Part shown: positions 7,684 through 15,813 of the stretch, one piece after another
Position numbering within the stretch: position 1 is the first letter of the stretch
How the letters are laid out: every line of letters starts with the position of its first letter
NCBI RefSeq assembly: GCF_004795105.1
Contig: NZ_SSBL01000019.1
Span: 88,549 to 152,548 of the forward strand
Length of the DNA stretch: 64,000 nucleotides
Direction: 5' to 3'
DNA from: Streptomyces sp. A0642
GTDB lineage: Bacteria > Actinomycetota > Actinomycetes > Streptomycetales > Streptomycetaceae
Position numbers and translations under genes: made by a program
The notes under the pieces: generated by a model
Seen by the model: only the letters and a program-made list of their open reading frames with translations
Told to the model about the DNA's origin: nothing
Database searches by the model: none

Positions 7684-8844
7684 ATGCCTCCTGCCGATTC
7701 CCGTCCCAGTGCCTCCGACCGGCTGCGCGCCGTTGTGCTCGCCACCTTGACGACGGTGCTCGCCAACCACGACCGCGTGGTGCCGCTCGGTGTCCGGATC
7801 GCCATGGCGAAAGCTGTGACGGACGCGTTCATCGAGACGGCCCTGCCGAACCTCCAGGAGGCCGCCCAGGAGCCGCTCAGGCTCAGTCTGGAAGTCCTGG
7901 CCGACGACGCCGAGTTCGACGCCCAGATGGAGGCCAGCAGCCTCGGCGCTCCCCGGGTACGTGCTTTCCTCGCGAGCATCACCGACGCCGACCGGGCCGC
8001 GCTCGCCCGCGTCGGCCGGGAACACGCCCTGCGTATCCGGATCGCCGACGTGCTGCGCAAGGCCGCGTACTCCTGTGACGGCGACTGCGGTACGAGCGAA
8101 GTCGAGTGCGACGCGGCGCACCCCATCCAGGTCGGCATGTGGACCCATGGGCAGGTCACCGACATCAGCGCCTCCATCGACGCCATCGCGTCGGTGCTCG
8201 CCGCCGAGCTGACCGGGCGGGCCGCCGCCGCCCCCGCGCCGCCCGTGCCCGTTGACCTCGAAGGCGGCCCCGGAGGCGGTATCGAGGGCATGCTGAGCCG
8301 GGCTCTCCTGGCGCCCCGCCGCCCTGTCGCCGACCACCTGCCTCCGGCTGTGAAGCGGGACCCGGACTCGGTCACTGTGACGATCCCCCGGCGCGTCGCG
8401 GCGGAGATCGCCGAGAGCGTCCGTCACTGCATCGACATGTACCCCGTGGACCGCTACTGGGATGCTGTCAATGCGGTTCGGGCCCTCGACGAGGACACCG
8501 GGGCCCGGCTCTACCGGGAGTGCCGCTACGCGGTCGGCAGCGACACGGAGGAGAACAGCTACTACGTCCGGGACCTCAAGGCCAACCCCCACGGGCACGG
8601 AATCGACTCGTGTGAGAAGCCGCTGAAGACGTTCCCGACGATCGGTGCTGCTCTGGCCTGGCGAGACAGCCACACGCCGACGAGCGACGCCGAGCACGAC
8701 GCGATGTTCCCGCCGCCGCGTGCGTGCTGCCCGTCCTGCAACACCCCGTGCACCGACTCGGCTGGGGCCTGCCCCGACCATCCGAAGGAGTGCGACGCGG
8801 ACGATCACATGGAGCCGCCGACGGTGAACGGCGAGGTGCTGTGA
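7684..8844 (+). CDS. Hypothetical protein with C-terminal Cys cluster
   Basis: 386 residues. The first 190 residues are helical and include a Cys cluster (CDGDCGTSEVEC). After a Pro/Ala linker, residues 225-340 form a second domain. The last 45 residues hold CCPSCNTPC...CPDH...CDADDH, a probable zinc site. Proteins of this plan are common as unassigned genes in Streptomyces mobile elements. It overlaps the next GTG by 4 nt. Confidence 0.6.
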   Translation: MPPADSRPSASDRLRAVVLATLTTVLANHDRVVPLGVRIAMAKAVTDAFIETALPNLQEAAQEPLRLSLEVLADDAEFDAQMEASSLGAPRVRAFLASITDADRAALARVGREHALRIRIADVLRKAAYSCDGDCGTSEVECDAAHPIQVGMWTHGQVTDISASIDAIASVLAAELTGRAAAAPAPPVPVDLEGGPGGGIEGMLSRALLAPRRPVADHLPPAVKRDPDSVTVTIPRRVAAEIAESVRHCIDMYPVDRYWDAVNAVRALDEDTGARLYRECRYAVGSDTEENSYYVRDLKANPHGHGIDSCEKPLKTFPTIGAALAWRDSHTPTSDAEHDAMFPPPRACCPSCNTPCTDSAGACPDHPKECDADDHMEPPTVNGEVL

Positions 8845-9158
8845 CGGTGCGCGCGTCCGTGGCGGAACGGCTGCTGGCCCGGCTGCGGGCGGCCGGAGTC
8901 GAGCTGCCGAAGGGTACCCGGCTGGTGCGGGTGTATCCGTCGGAGTCCATGCGGAATGTCGGGGCGTGGTCGTGGACGGCTGCGAATGCCGACGGGGTGC
9001 CGCTGTACCGGGATGAGTCGGGGCGGACCATGGCGGTCGGCTCGCAGTATCCGATGGGGATGCTGCTGCGCCTCGGATTCGAGGTGAACCGGCCTGGGTT
9101 CGGCGATTTCGGGGACATCACCGTTGATCCGCCTCTGGCGGCGCTCCGCAGTAGGTGA
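8841..9158 (+). CDS. Hypothetical protein
   Basis: 105 residues from a GTG overlapping the previous stop. It resembles in style the protein at 13227 (both contain a GVPLYR segment after a WSW or WEV motif), which suggests the two are distant paralogs. The function is unknown. Confidence 0.6.
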   Translation: MTVRASVAERLLARLRAAGVELPKGTRLVRVYPSESMRNVGAWSWTAANADGVPLYRDESGRTMAVGSQYPMGMLLRLGFEVNRPGFGDFGDITVDPPLAALRSR

Positions 9159-9195
9159 TCTTGGTGGGAGAGGTCGCTTCGACGAACCCACATAC

Positions 9196-9222
9196 AGCGC
9201 ACCACCAAGTGCGCTAAGGTGG
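9196..9222 (+). promoter_or_regulatory. Palindrome plus -10-like hexamer, copy 2
   Basis: AGCGCAC-CACCAA-GTGCGCT followed by AAGGTGG. The arms and downstream hexamer are identical to copies 1 and 3, while the 6-nt spacer differs. That is expected for a dimeric protein site rather than for a coding remnant. Confidence 0.6.
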
Positions 9223-9227
9223 CCTCT

Positions 9228-9238
9228 CCCGCCAAGGA
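9228..9238 (+). repeat. Start-associated sequence, variant
   Basis: CCCGCCAAGGA is a shortened variant of the repeat; CCGAGGAG then provides the ribosome-binding site before the ATG at 9257. Confidence 0.4.
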
Positions 9239-9256
9239 TGCACACCGAGGAGTCCG

Positions 9257-9763
9257 ATGAATCCGCCCGAGTGCTTCACCGAGGAATTCGCCTTCCACGA
9301 GCGCAACGGGACCCTGGGCCCGTGCGGCCCGGTCCGCGACGCCCGCGAGGACCCCGACCACTACGACGAGATCCCTGCGCCGGGCCCGGAGATCCTGATC
9401 CCCGGCGCTTTCCTGGACCAGCACGCCGCCGCCCCCGGCGACTGTCCCGAGGAACTGGCCGCGTTCCTGGACGCCGCCCGGCCGCTGCTCCGGGGCCAGG
9501 TCCCGGTTGCCCGGGTCGACATCCCCGTGGACCTGCTGGAGCCGCTCTCGGCGTACGCCGACGACCGGCTGATGACGTGGGGGCTCGCGCAGGACCGCAT
9601 GGCCATGAAGGCCGCGCACATCCTGGCCACCCACGCCCGAGCGCTCAAGCGGCGCGAGGACGAACGCAACCGCCCGCCCGCCGAGCCGGAACCGCGCCCC
9701 GGCCACCTCAGCCCGTTCTGCGTCGTCGACCACCCCGGCGTCCCCTACTGCCCGCCGTTCTAG
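9257..9763 (+). CDS. Hypothetical protein
   Basis: 168 residues, acidic and Pro-rich, with a helical centre and a Cys/His-containing end (SPFCVVDHPGVPYCPPF). No family is recognised. It is driven by the second palindrome control region and is followed after 22 nt by the next gene. Confidence 0.6.
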   Translation: MNPPECFTEEFAFHERNGTLGPCGPVRDAREDPDHYDEIPAPGPEILIPGAFLDQHAAAPGDCPEELAAFLDAARPLLRGQVPVARVDIPVDLLEPLSAYADDRLMTWGLAQDRMAMKAAHILATHARALKRREDERNRPPAEPEPRPGHLSPFCVVDHPGVPYCPPF

Positions 9764-9785
9764 TACCGGCCAAGGAGAACTGATC

Positions 9786-10703
9786 ATGCCGACCATCACT
9801 GATCCGAGGGTTACCCAGGCCGCCGAGGTAATCCGGGAGGCTGCCGTTGCCGCTGCCCCTGGGCTGCCGACGTTTGCCGATGTCGTGGACCGGCTCACCG
9901 ACGCCGCCGACGTCAGCTCCACCACCGCACGCAAGCGCATCCGGCAGGCGATCGAGCAGTCCGGAGGCACACTGCATGAGCTGCGGCTGACGGTGGACTC
10001 GATGCGGGCATGGCGCGTCACGCTGCCGGACACCGCATCGACCAGTGCCGAGCCGGGCGTGCGTACTTGGCTCAGCAGGTTCTTTGCGACCGGCGCGGAC
10101 GGCCGGTCCTACTACGAGGTGACGTACGACAGCGCGAAGGGGACGCACGCCCACGGCGCGGGCCAGACGAGCTGGGTGATCACCTCCGAGCGCATCGACG
10201 CGATCCGGCAGGCGCGGGCCGCAGTCGAGGAGGCGCGCCAGGCCGAGGAGGCCGCCGCGTCCCGAACGGAGCGCGACACCCAGCAGGCGGAAATCGAGCG
10301 CCGCCACCCGGGCCTGGAGAAGCTCTTGCACCGCTTCGGGTGCTTCCTGGATCCCGACGCCGGATTCGACGCGATCACCGACGCCCATCTGACCCGGGCG
10401 AAGGACGGCATGCCGACCGAGGAGCGGCGGGCAGTCGTTAACGTCACGGTCCGGTCCCCCGAGGCCATCGCCCGGCTGGAGAAGGTGCTCAGCGCCGGGC
10501 TGGCCGCCGTCGAGGCGCAGGAGGTCGCCGCCAAGCAGACCGCCTCATGCAAGGCCCCGGACTCCCCGTCGTGCTCCTGCAACAACGCTGAGTACCGGTT
10601 CTGCGGTGCGACCCTCGACCGCACCGAGCCCCCGTTCACGTGCAACCGGCGCGTCGCCCACAACGACCCGTGCAGCCCCGACCTCGACAAGGAGAGCTGC
10701 TGA
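9786..10703 (+). CDS. Hypothetical protein with possible N-terminal helix-turn-helix
   Basis: 305 residues. Residues 25-75 (FADVVDRLTDAADVSSTTAR and the following RIRQAIEQSGG) resemble a helix-turn-helix. Residues 135-180 form a charged helix. The last 60 residues hold several Cys (CSCNNAEYRFCGATL, then FTCNRR). A DNA-binding accessory role is possible but not shown. AAGGAG precedes the ATG, and its stop overlaps the next start. Confidence 0.55.
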   Translation: MPTITDPRVTQAAEVIREAAVAAAPGLPTFADVVDRLTDAADVSSTTARKRIRQAIEQSGGTLHELRLTVDSMRAWRVTLPDTASTSAEPGVRTWLSRFFATGADGRSYYEVTYDSAKGTHAHGAGQTSWVITSERIDAIRQARAAVEEARQAEEAAASRTERDTQQAEIERRHPGLEKLLHRFGCFLDPDAGFDAITDAHLTRAKDGMPTEERRAVVNVTVRSPEAIARLEKVLSAGLAAVEAQEVAAKQTASCKAPDSPSCSCNNAEYRFCGATLDRTEPPFTCNRRVAHNDPCSPDLDKESC

Positions 10704-11002
10704 TGTTCCTCTTGCCGGTGCCTGAGGGCTGGGAGGCGGCCGCGCATGACTGGGAGCCGGTCGTTTCGGAGCTTCCGGAGGGCTCGGAGTGTTTCCTGCG
10801 CGGGGAGGCCGGAACGCCTTCGTGCAGTGTGCTGACGATCATGAGGAGTCCGGGGTCGGGGCAGCGGCTGGCGTGGTTCGGTCCGGCCGACCGGCTCGGG
10901 GTGGTGGAGCCGGTGCCACAGGGGGAGCTCCACGCCATGGTGGGAGTTGTTCCGGGGGACTGGGGGCCTGAGGATCTTCCGCCGGGGGAGCGTCCGGCCT
11001 AG
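10703..11002 (+). CDS. Small hypothetical protein
   Basis: 99 residues, Gly/Pro/Trp-rich, beta-like, no motif recognised. AAGGAG is 9 nt upstream of the ATG, which overlaps the preceding stop. A weak 6-bp hairpin (11011-11028) follows. Confidence 0.55.
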   Translation: MFLLPVPEGWEAAAHDWEPVVSELPEGSECFLRGEAGTPSCSVLTIMRSPGSGQRLAWFGPADRLGVVEPVPQGELHAMVGVVPGDWGPEDLPPGERPA

Positions 11003-11112
11003 TTTGGTCCGCCCTCCCATGTGAGGGCTTGGGGGTCGCACCCCGGGGCGGGCGCCATGCGCACATAATCATGCGCGCAGTCGTGGGCACCACAATTCCC
11101 GTGGGGGGAATC

Positions 11113-11601
11113 ATGCGCAATGTCGCGCGTACCACTGTTCTGGCCGCTGTCGTGGCCTGTTCTGCCGTGCTGCTGACGGCTTGTGAGGGGGTGGAGTCGG
11201 CTGCGCCGTCGGCTCCGGTGACGGTGACGGCCTCTCCGTCGGTCGCGGCCACACCGTCGCCGTCGCCGTCGGAGCAGTCGCCCAACGAGGCGATGGACGA
11301 GGCGCAGAAGGAGAACGAGAAGGCCCGTAAGGAGCTGCAGGACAAGATCGATGCGGCTGCGTCGGCCGGTGCCATGAAGGCGAAGCTGCCGGACTTCACG
11401 GGGCAGATTCTGCAGACGGCTCAGGACGGGGCGCAGGCGGCCGGGTTCTACATCCTGGGCAGTGATGATGCGACGGGGGCGGGCCGGATGCAGGTGTGGG
11501 ACCGGAACTGGGTCGTGTGCTCGCAGACGCCGGGTGCGGGGTCGTACGACGTGGAGACCCGGGTGGTGTTCCACACGGTGAAGGACTCCGAGTCCTGCTG
11601 A
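11113..11601 (+). CDS. Lipoprotein with PASTA-like domain
   Basis: 162 residues. The N-terminus is a lipoprotein signal (charged MRNVARTT, hydrophobic core, lipobox LLTAC with Cys about residue 24). A Pro/Ser-rich linker and a charged helix (50-85) follow. The last 70 residues (LPDFTGQILQTAQDGAQAAG, then NWVVCSQTPGAG) fit the PASTA-like repeats common in actinobacterial secreted proteins. It should be anchored outside the cell membrane. In a phage, such a surface lipoprotein could alter adsorption or superinfection; that is inference. Confidence 0.75.
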   Translation: MRNVARTTVLAAVVACSAVLLTACEGVESAAPSAPVTVTASPSVAATPSPSPSEQSPNEAMDEAQKENEKARKELQDKIDAAASAGAMKAKLPDFTGQILQTAQDGAQAAGFYILGSDDATGAGRMQVWDRNWVVCSQTPGAGSYDVETRVVFHTVKDSESC

Positions 11602-11616
11602 TCTGTCGGTGATGTG

Positions 11617-11643
11617 CCCGGGGCGGCAATCGGCCGCCCCGGG
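11617..11643 (+). terminator. Hairpin terminator
   Basis: CCCGGGGCGGC and its perfect complement with a 5-nt loop, 16 nt after the lipoprotein stop. Confidence 0.6.
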
Positions 11644-11662
11644 GTTCGAGAAGGAGGAGATC

Positions 11663-11959
11663 GTGAAGGATGACATGCCGGTTCGTCAGGATGCGGCGCA
11701 GCTGCTGCGGGATGCTGGGATGCGGGCGGCCGAAATGGTCCATGAGGAGGAGGGGGCGATAGTGGTGCGGTCGGGGTTCATGGTGATGCCGGACGGGGGT
11801 CGGGCGGTGTCGGTCCTGCTGTTGTCGGCGGAGGGTGCGCAGGCCGGGGAGCGGGATGAGCTGTTCCAGCAGGCTCGTGCCGCGCTGTATGCGGCGAATT
11901 GGCGGGTGTCGCAGAACGAGTACGGGACGCTGCGCGCGGTGAGGCCCGCAATCGCCTAG
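11663..11959 (+). CDS. Small hypothetical protein
   Basis: 98 residues from a GTG with a strong AAGGAGGAG 3 nt upstream. It is alpha/beta with a Met-rich centre. No family is recognised. It lies alone between a terminator and the AT-richer control region at 11960-12064. Confidence 0.6.
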   Translation: MKDDMPVRQDAAQLLRDAGMRAAEMVHEEEGAIVVRSGFMVMPDGGRAVSVLLLSAEGAQAGERDELFQQARAALYAANWRVSQNEYGTLRAVRPAIA

Positions 11960-12064
11960 ATCGAACCATCAAAACGTTGAACCATCGACATGGTGGAGTG
12001 GATTGGTTAGCATCCATGAGCAATAACGCCCCGCGCACCGGACGCCAAGCGGTGCTGGGGCCCT
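11960..12064 (+). promoter_or_regulatory. Candidate control region
   Basis: A 105-nt gap, clearly poorer in GC than its surroundings. It holds GAACCATC twice (from 11963 and from 11979), a small palindrome ACCAT-CGAC-ATGGT and a TTAGCAT that could act as a -10. I cannot fix a convincing -35. Probable promoter for 12091. Confidence 0.35.
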
Positions 12065-12083
12065 CTTGACCCGCCACGAGAGG
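12065..12083 (+). repeat. Start-associated sequence, copy 5
   Basis: CTTGACCCGCCACGAGAGG, one or two changes from the consensus, ends 7 nt before the ATG at 12091. Confidence 0.65.
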
Positions 12084-12090
12084 TATCACC

Positions 12091-12363
12091 ATGACTACGC
12101 GGCAGATTGCCCCTGCTCCGCAGCTCATCGTCCTGGGCGGCACGGTCCGCCTCACCCATAAGCGCAGCGACGGCGGTCAGACGCAGTTGTCCCTGACCCG
12201 GGGTCGCGAGCGCACCACCGCCCTGTACTCGGTCACCGACCGCGAGGGCGTTCTGCGGGCCCTGACCGCCCGCTCCTGGGCGAACACCGCGCCGGAACCT
12301 GCCATGGGCCAGGAGATCGGCGCCGCTCTGCGGCAGGCCAGGGAGCTCACAGACCCCAGTTAG
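12091..12363 (+). CDS. Small hypothetical protein
   Basis: 90 residues, basic beta-rich N-terminal half (LGGTVRLTHKRSDGGQTQLS) and a helical end. No family is recognised. Its stop codon overlaps the palindrome that starts at 12362. Confidence 0.6.
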   Translation: MTTRQIAPAPQLIVLGGTVRLTHKRSDGGQTQLSLTRGRERTTALYSVTDREGVLRALTARSWANTAPEPAMGQEIGAALRQARELTDPS

Positions 12364-12388
12364 CGCACTTGCTTGTGCGCTAAGGTGG
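12362..12388 (+). promoter_or_regulatory. Palindrome plus -10-like hexamer, copy 3
   Basis: AGCGCAC-TTGCTT-GTGCGCT followed by AAGGTGG. It is the third copy, begins inside the stop codon of the preceding gene and lies 52 nt before the ATG at 12440. Confidence 0.6.
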
Positions 12389-12416
12389 GCCGGTGCGCAT
12401 ATCCCGCCCGCACCGG

Positions 12417-12431
12417 CCCGCCGACGAGGAG
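12417..12431 (+). repeat. Start-associated sequence, variant
   Basis: CCCGCCGACGAGGAG is one insertion/substitution away from the consensus and provides the ribosome-binding site of 12440. Confidence 0.5.
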
Positions 12432-12439
12432 ACCCCGCC

Positions 12440-12988
12440 ATGCGCAGAAGCCAGCTCAAGGCACACACCCTGTACGCAGTCCAGGCCGCCGAACGCAGCA
12501 CGAGGATCGTGCCCGCGCTCGTCCTGGAAACTGACCTGTGGGACCGCATTCCCGGCCCTCCGGTCTCCCTCACCCCGGCCCCGGACGACGGCCGGAGCCC
12601 GAACCAGGTCTACGACCCGGACACCGGCGCCCGCCGGGGCATCCTCGTCGTCGTCCCCCGCCCCGGCGCCTCTGTCAGCGACCAGCTCCTCCAGGACCTC
12701 ACCTGGGCCGACGGATACACCGCCGCCCTCGGCCAGTTCCATGAAGGCGACGGAGTCGCGCGCTTGAACAGCGCCCTGGCCGAGAAGTCCCTCATCCTTG
12801 ACATCATCCGCGACGCCCGCATCACCAGCACCTGGGCCGATCACACCGCCGACGGTGGCCTGACGTGCCCCGGTTGCGGGCGGAAGCCCATCCTGCTGGA
12901 CTCCGCCAGCCGGATTCGTGGCCACTTCACCCCGCAGGGCCCCCGTTGCGACCGCTCGCGAACGCCCCTCAGGAAGGAAGAACGATGA
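12440..12988 (+). CDS. Hypothetical protein of Streptomyces accessory type
   Basis: 182 residues. The opening (SQLKAHTLYAVQ) is typical of a small-protein group I associate with Streptomyces mobile elements. The C-terminus has TCPGCGRKPILLDSASRIRG, one zinc knuckle. No function is known. It overlaps the next start by 4 nt. Confidence 0.6.
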   Translation: MRRSQLKAHTLYAVQAAERSTRIVPALVLETDLWDRIPGPPVSLTPAPDDGRSPNQVYDPDTGARRGILVVVPRPGASVSDQLLQDLTWADGYTAALGQFHEGDGVARLNSALAEKSLILDIIRDARITSTWADHTADGGLTCPGCGRKPILLDSASRIRGHFTPQGPRCDRSRTPLRKEER

Positions 12989-13230
12989 CCGACGATCCGC
13001 TCGTCACCCGGCACATCAACAGCCAACGGGACCGAGAGGTCAACCAGCTCGCCAAGGCGGCCTCCCGGCTCGCCACCCGCTCCAGGGAGTTCGCCGCCTC
13101 CATCATCCGGTCCGACACCTTCGCCGGTGAAGCCCGGCAGCTGGCCATCGACGCCCTGGACATGGCGGTCCTGGCCGCACAGGTCGACGGTGCGAAGAGC
13201 ATCACCGACATCATCGGAGAGACGCCATGA
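12985..13230 (+). CDS. Small helical hypothetical protein
   Basis: 81 residues, almost entirely helical. AGGAAGGAAG is the ribosome-binding site. Both ends overlap neighbouring genes by 4 nt (ATGA), indicating strict translational coupling. The function is unknown. Confidence 0.6.
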   Translation: MTDDPLVTRHINSQRDREVNQLAKAASRLATRSREFAASIIRSDTFAGEARQLAIDALDMAVLAAQVDGAKSITDIIGETP

Positions 13231-13652
13231 CCGACCGCAGGCCGAAGGACGCCGACTACCTCGACAGCCGGGTCGCGGAAGCCGCCAGCGAGGCTGTGTA
13301 CGCGCTGCGCGAGCGTATCGGCGCCTACACCCGCATCCTGCTGCCCGGGGCACGCATCATCCACCTGCAGCTGAACGAGCACTCGGGAAGCTGGGAGGTC
13401 CTCAAGGTGAGCGGACCGAAGGGGGTGCCGCTGTACAGAATGGGCGACGTCGGACCGCTGGAGCTGCTTCACGGGCCCGGCGCGGCCAACGGATGGCGTC
13501 TGAGCGAGGACATTGCACTCCTCGGTCCGCTGATCGGCCTGCTGCGGAAGGAGGACCGGAAGCTGTACGTACGCGAACTGCTCCAGCCGAACGCCTGGTC
13601 GCTGACCCTGCCGCCGCTGCCCGACGAGGTAGGAAATCCGTCATGGGTGTGA
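13227..13652 (+). CDS. Hypothetical protein
   Basis: 141 residues. It shares a GVPLYR segment and a nearby Trp-rich strand with the product of 8841. It has an N-terminal helix, a central beta region (ARIIHLQLNEHSGSWEVLK) and a C-terminal helix. The function is unknown. It overlaps both neighbours. Confidence 0.6.
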   Translation: MTDRRPKDADYLDSRVAEAASEAVYALRERIGAYTRILLPGARIIHLQLNEHSGSWEVLKVSGPKGVPLYRMGDVGPLELLHGPGAANGWRLSEDIALLGPLIGLLRKEDRKLYVRELLQPNAWSLTLPPLPDEVGNPSWV

Positions 13653-14002
13653 TCGAGACGACCGGTGGGCCGCGCCGTACCGTGTCCGCCGGGGCTGTGA
13701 CGGCCGCGCTGAAGAAGGCCGGGCACGTCAAGGCGGAGAACCAGCCGACGGACTACCCCGGCCAGCAGGCGACGGTGACGCCGGGCTTCAGGAGCTTTCA
13801 GGTGGCGCCGTGGGAGGTGCACGCATGGGTGTACGACGCGGCTGACAGCCGGATGGCCCAGGCCCTGGAGCTGCAGAAGATGAGCGAGACGCTGGCAGCG
13901 CGCGGGTACCTGTGCGGTGTCGTACTGCCGCCGGGCGACCGCCGCCCTTACCTGTCGGTGACGAAGGCGCTGCCCGCCGCGCGCCGACCCACCAATTCCT
14001 GA
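13643..14002 (+). CDS. Hypothetical protein
   Basis: 119 residues. AGGTAGGAAA precedes the ATG, which lies inside the 3' end of the previous gene. It has a small alpha/beta fold with an AVTAALKKAGH helix at the start and a hydrophobic end. The function is unknown. Confidence 0.6.
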   Translation: MGVIETTGGPRRTVSAGAVTAALKKAGHVKAENQPTDYPGQQATVTPGFRSFQVAPWEVHAWVYDAADSRMAQALELQKMSETLAARGYLCGVVLPPGDRRPYLSVTKALPAARRPTNS

Positions 14003-14165
14003 GCTCAGCTGCCAACTCGGCACCACGTAGGGTAAGTTGCAAATATGTCACCCGGGGCCGCCCGCCAACGGTCCCGTAACAACCCGCCAAGGACGTTCCT
14101 CGCACCACCACGAGTGAACCACTGCCCGTACGGGCGAGGAGCACCACGCTCTCCAGGAGAATCCT
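14003..14165 (+). promoter_or_regulatory. Candidate promoter region
   Basis: A 163-nt gap with a good -10 match (TAGGGT, 14028-14033), a start-associated variant (CCCGCCAAGGA, 14083-14093) and a small hairpin around CCCGTACGGG. No clear -35 is visible. It probably starts the 14166 unit. Confidence 0.35.
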
Positions 14166-14711
14166 GTGAACATCGCCGTCCAGATCGAGGAAGTCACCCT
14201 CGCCACCGTCGTTGCCGAGGCTCTGACCTACGACTCGGATGAGGGTGAGATGGTGCCGACCGGTGAGGACATCACCGTCGGCTGCCTCGTTGCCCAGGAG
14301 ATCGTCAAGAGGGTCGTCAAGGACGACCAGTACCCCCGCCTTCGCGAGCAAGTCACGCAGCTGCGGGCCGGGCTGATCCGCGAGAAGCTCGGCCCGATGA
14401 TCGACGAGGCGCTGCAGGGCAAGCTTCGCAAGACGAACAACTACGGCGAGGCAGTGGGACCGGAAATCACCTTCCGGGAGATGGTCGTCGAGGAGGTCCG
14501 CAAGGCCCTCAACGAGTCGCCGAACAACTACGGCAGCCAGAAGGGCACCACCCTGCAGATCGCGGTGCGGGCCGAGGTGAAGAAGGCCGCAGCCTCCGCC
14601 GTCGCCGAGCAACTCGCCAGCATGGGCGATCTGATTCGCCAGCAGGTGAACGAGGCAATGAGCGAGGAGGCCATCGCGGCCGCCATCGCCAGCGTGTCCC
14701 GTCAGCCGTAG
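14166..14711 (+). CDS. Acidic helical hypothetical protein
   Basis: 181 residues from a GTG behind CAGGAG. It is rich in Glu, Val and Ala with mostly helical prediction. NNYG appears twice (TNNYGEAVG and PNNYGSQKG), each followed by a short helix, suggesting an internal duplication. No family is recognised. A strong terminator follows. Confidence 0.6.
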   Translation: MNIAVQIEEVTLATVVAEALTYDSDEGEMVPTGEDITVGCLVAQEIVKRVVKDDQYPRLREQVTQLRAGLIREKLGPMIDEALQGKLRKTNNYGEAVGPEITFREMVVEEVRKALNESPNNYGSQKGTTLQIAVRAEVKKAAASAVAEQLASMGDLIRQQVNEAMSEEAIAAAIASVSRQP

Positions 14712-14720
14712 CCGCTGCAG

Positions 14721-14753
14721 GCCGGGCGGCCGGATTGCCCCCGGCCGCCCGGC
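14721..14753 (+). terminator. Hairpin terminator
   Basis: GCCGGGCGGCCGG with its perfect 13-bp complement and a 7-nt loop, followed by a T-containing tail (TTCCGTTCTTT). Confidence 0.7.
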
Positions 14754-14760
14754 TTCCGTT

Positions 14761-14780
14761 CTTTGACCCGCCACGAAGGA
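14761..14780 (+). repeat. Start-associated sequence, copy 6
   Basis: CTTTGACCCGCCACGAAGGA ends 7 nt before the GTG at 14788. Confidence 0.65.
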
Positions 14781-14787
14781 AATCACC

Positions 14788-15267
14788 GTGAACGCTGCTG
14801 CATCCTCCCGCCCTGCCCTGATCGCCGCGCTCGGCGCCGTCACGGCCTCCCTGGTCCTGGGCGCCGCCAGCCCGGCCGAGGCCGCCACGCTCAAGCAGAA
14901 GGCCCTGAACGTCGCGAAGGCGCAGAAGGGCGACCGCTACCAGAGGGGCGCTGCGGGCCCGAGCCGCTTCGACTGCTCTGGCCTGACGTTCTACTCGTTC
15001 GGCAAGGCGGGGAAGAAGATCCCCCGCACCGCGCAGGGCCAGTACAACAAGTCCAAACACGTCAGCCCCAGCCGCCGCAAGGCGGGGGACCTGGTGTTCA
15101 TCGGCCGCACGTCCGGAAAGATCTACCACGTCGGGATCTACGCCGGGTACTGGTCCGGCAAGGGCTGGATGTGGGACTCGCCCAAGCCCGGCCGGACGGT
15201 CGGCCTGCACCCGATCAAGAACTACACCGACGGCAGCCCCCGCGCCTTCTACGGCGAGGTGAAGTGA
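14788..15267 (+). CDS. Secreted NlpC/P60 cell-wall peptidase
   Basis: 159 residues. A classical Sec signal peptide (hydrophobic ALIAALGAVTASLVLGA, cleavage near SPAEAA) is followed by an NlpC/P60 domain. FDCSGLT gives the catalytic Cys (about residue 63) and YHVGIYAG the catalytic His (about 114). Such enzymes cut gamma-D-Glu/diamino-acid bonds in peptidoglycan. The signal peptide and position far from the lysis genes argue against it being the main endolysin. A wall-remodelling or entry/exclusion role is possible. It overlaps the next gene by 1 nt. Confidence 0.85.
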   Translation: MNAAASSRPALIAALGAVTASLVLGAASPAEAATLKQKALNVAKAQKGDRYQRGAAGPSRFDCSGLTFYSFGKAGKKIPRTAQGQYNKSKHVSPSRRKAGDLVFIGRTSGKIYHVGIYAGYWSGKGWMWDSPKPGRTVGLHPIKNYTDGSPRAFYGEVK

Positions 15268-15716
15268 TGCCTGCCCTCAAGGCGGCGCGGCCGCTGGAGC
15301 GCCGGGCGCTGGCGACGGCCGACGCGTACCTGAGGCTGAACACCACCACAGGGGCCGCCGACGCCGTCAACGGCCAGCAGGTCGACTTCGCGCTCGTCGA
15401 CCTCCACCGCGACGACGACGTGCGCCCTGGCCGGGGCGGCCGCTACCAGGTCGTCACCGCCGAAGGCCACATGGTGCGCTACGCGCCGATCGCTCAGGGC
15501 CGGACCGAGTACGTGGGCTGGTACGAGCACGCCACGCACCCCGACGGCCGCACCACGCGCAAGCACGCTCCGGTGACGGGCAAGCAGCTCCACAAGGCCG
15601 TCGTGCGCGGTGACGGTATCCATCTCCTGGCGGACGGCACGATTGTCCGCCTGGCCCGGGGCCGGTGCGCGGAGACGTGGACTCCGCTGCCGGACACCCC
15701 TTCCGAGAGCTACTGA
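15267..15716 (+). CDS. Hypothetical protein
   Basis: 149 residues, coupled to the NlpC/P60 gene (TGATG overlap). It is beta-rich with HATHPDGRTTRKHAPVTGK in the centre and a Cys near the end. No family is recognised. The tight coupling suggests a linked role with the peptidase. Confidence 0.55.
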   Translation: MPALKAARPLERRALATADAYLRLNTTTGAADAVNGQQVDFALVDLHRDDDVRPGRGGRYQVVTAEGHMVRYAPIAQGRTEYVGWYEHATHPDGRTTRKHAPVTGKQLHKAVVRGDGIHLLADGTIVRLARGRCAETWTPLPDTPSESY

Positions 15717-15741
15717 ACGAGCAGCTGACCGGGAGTGGTAG

Positions 15742-15778
15742 ACCGGGGCAGGCGCGGAGTTGCCGCGCCTGCCCCGGT
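15742..15778 (+). terminator. Strong hairpin terminator
   Basis: A perfect 16-bp stem (ACCGGGGCAGGCGCGG and complement) with a 5-nt loop, 25 nt after the stop at 15716. Confidence 0.75.
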
Positions 15779-15813
15779 TCGTTGTCGAGACGCAAGGAGT
15801 GGGAGAGAAGCTG

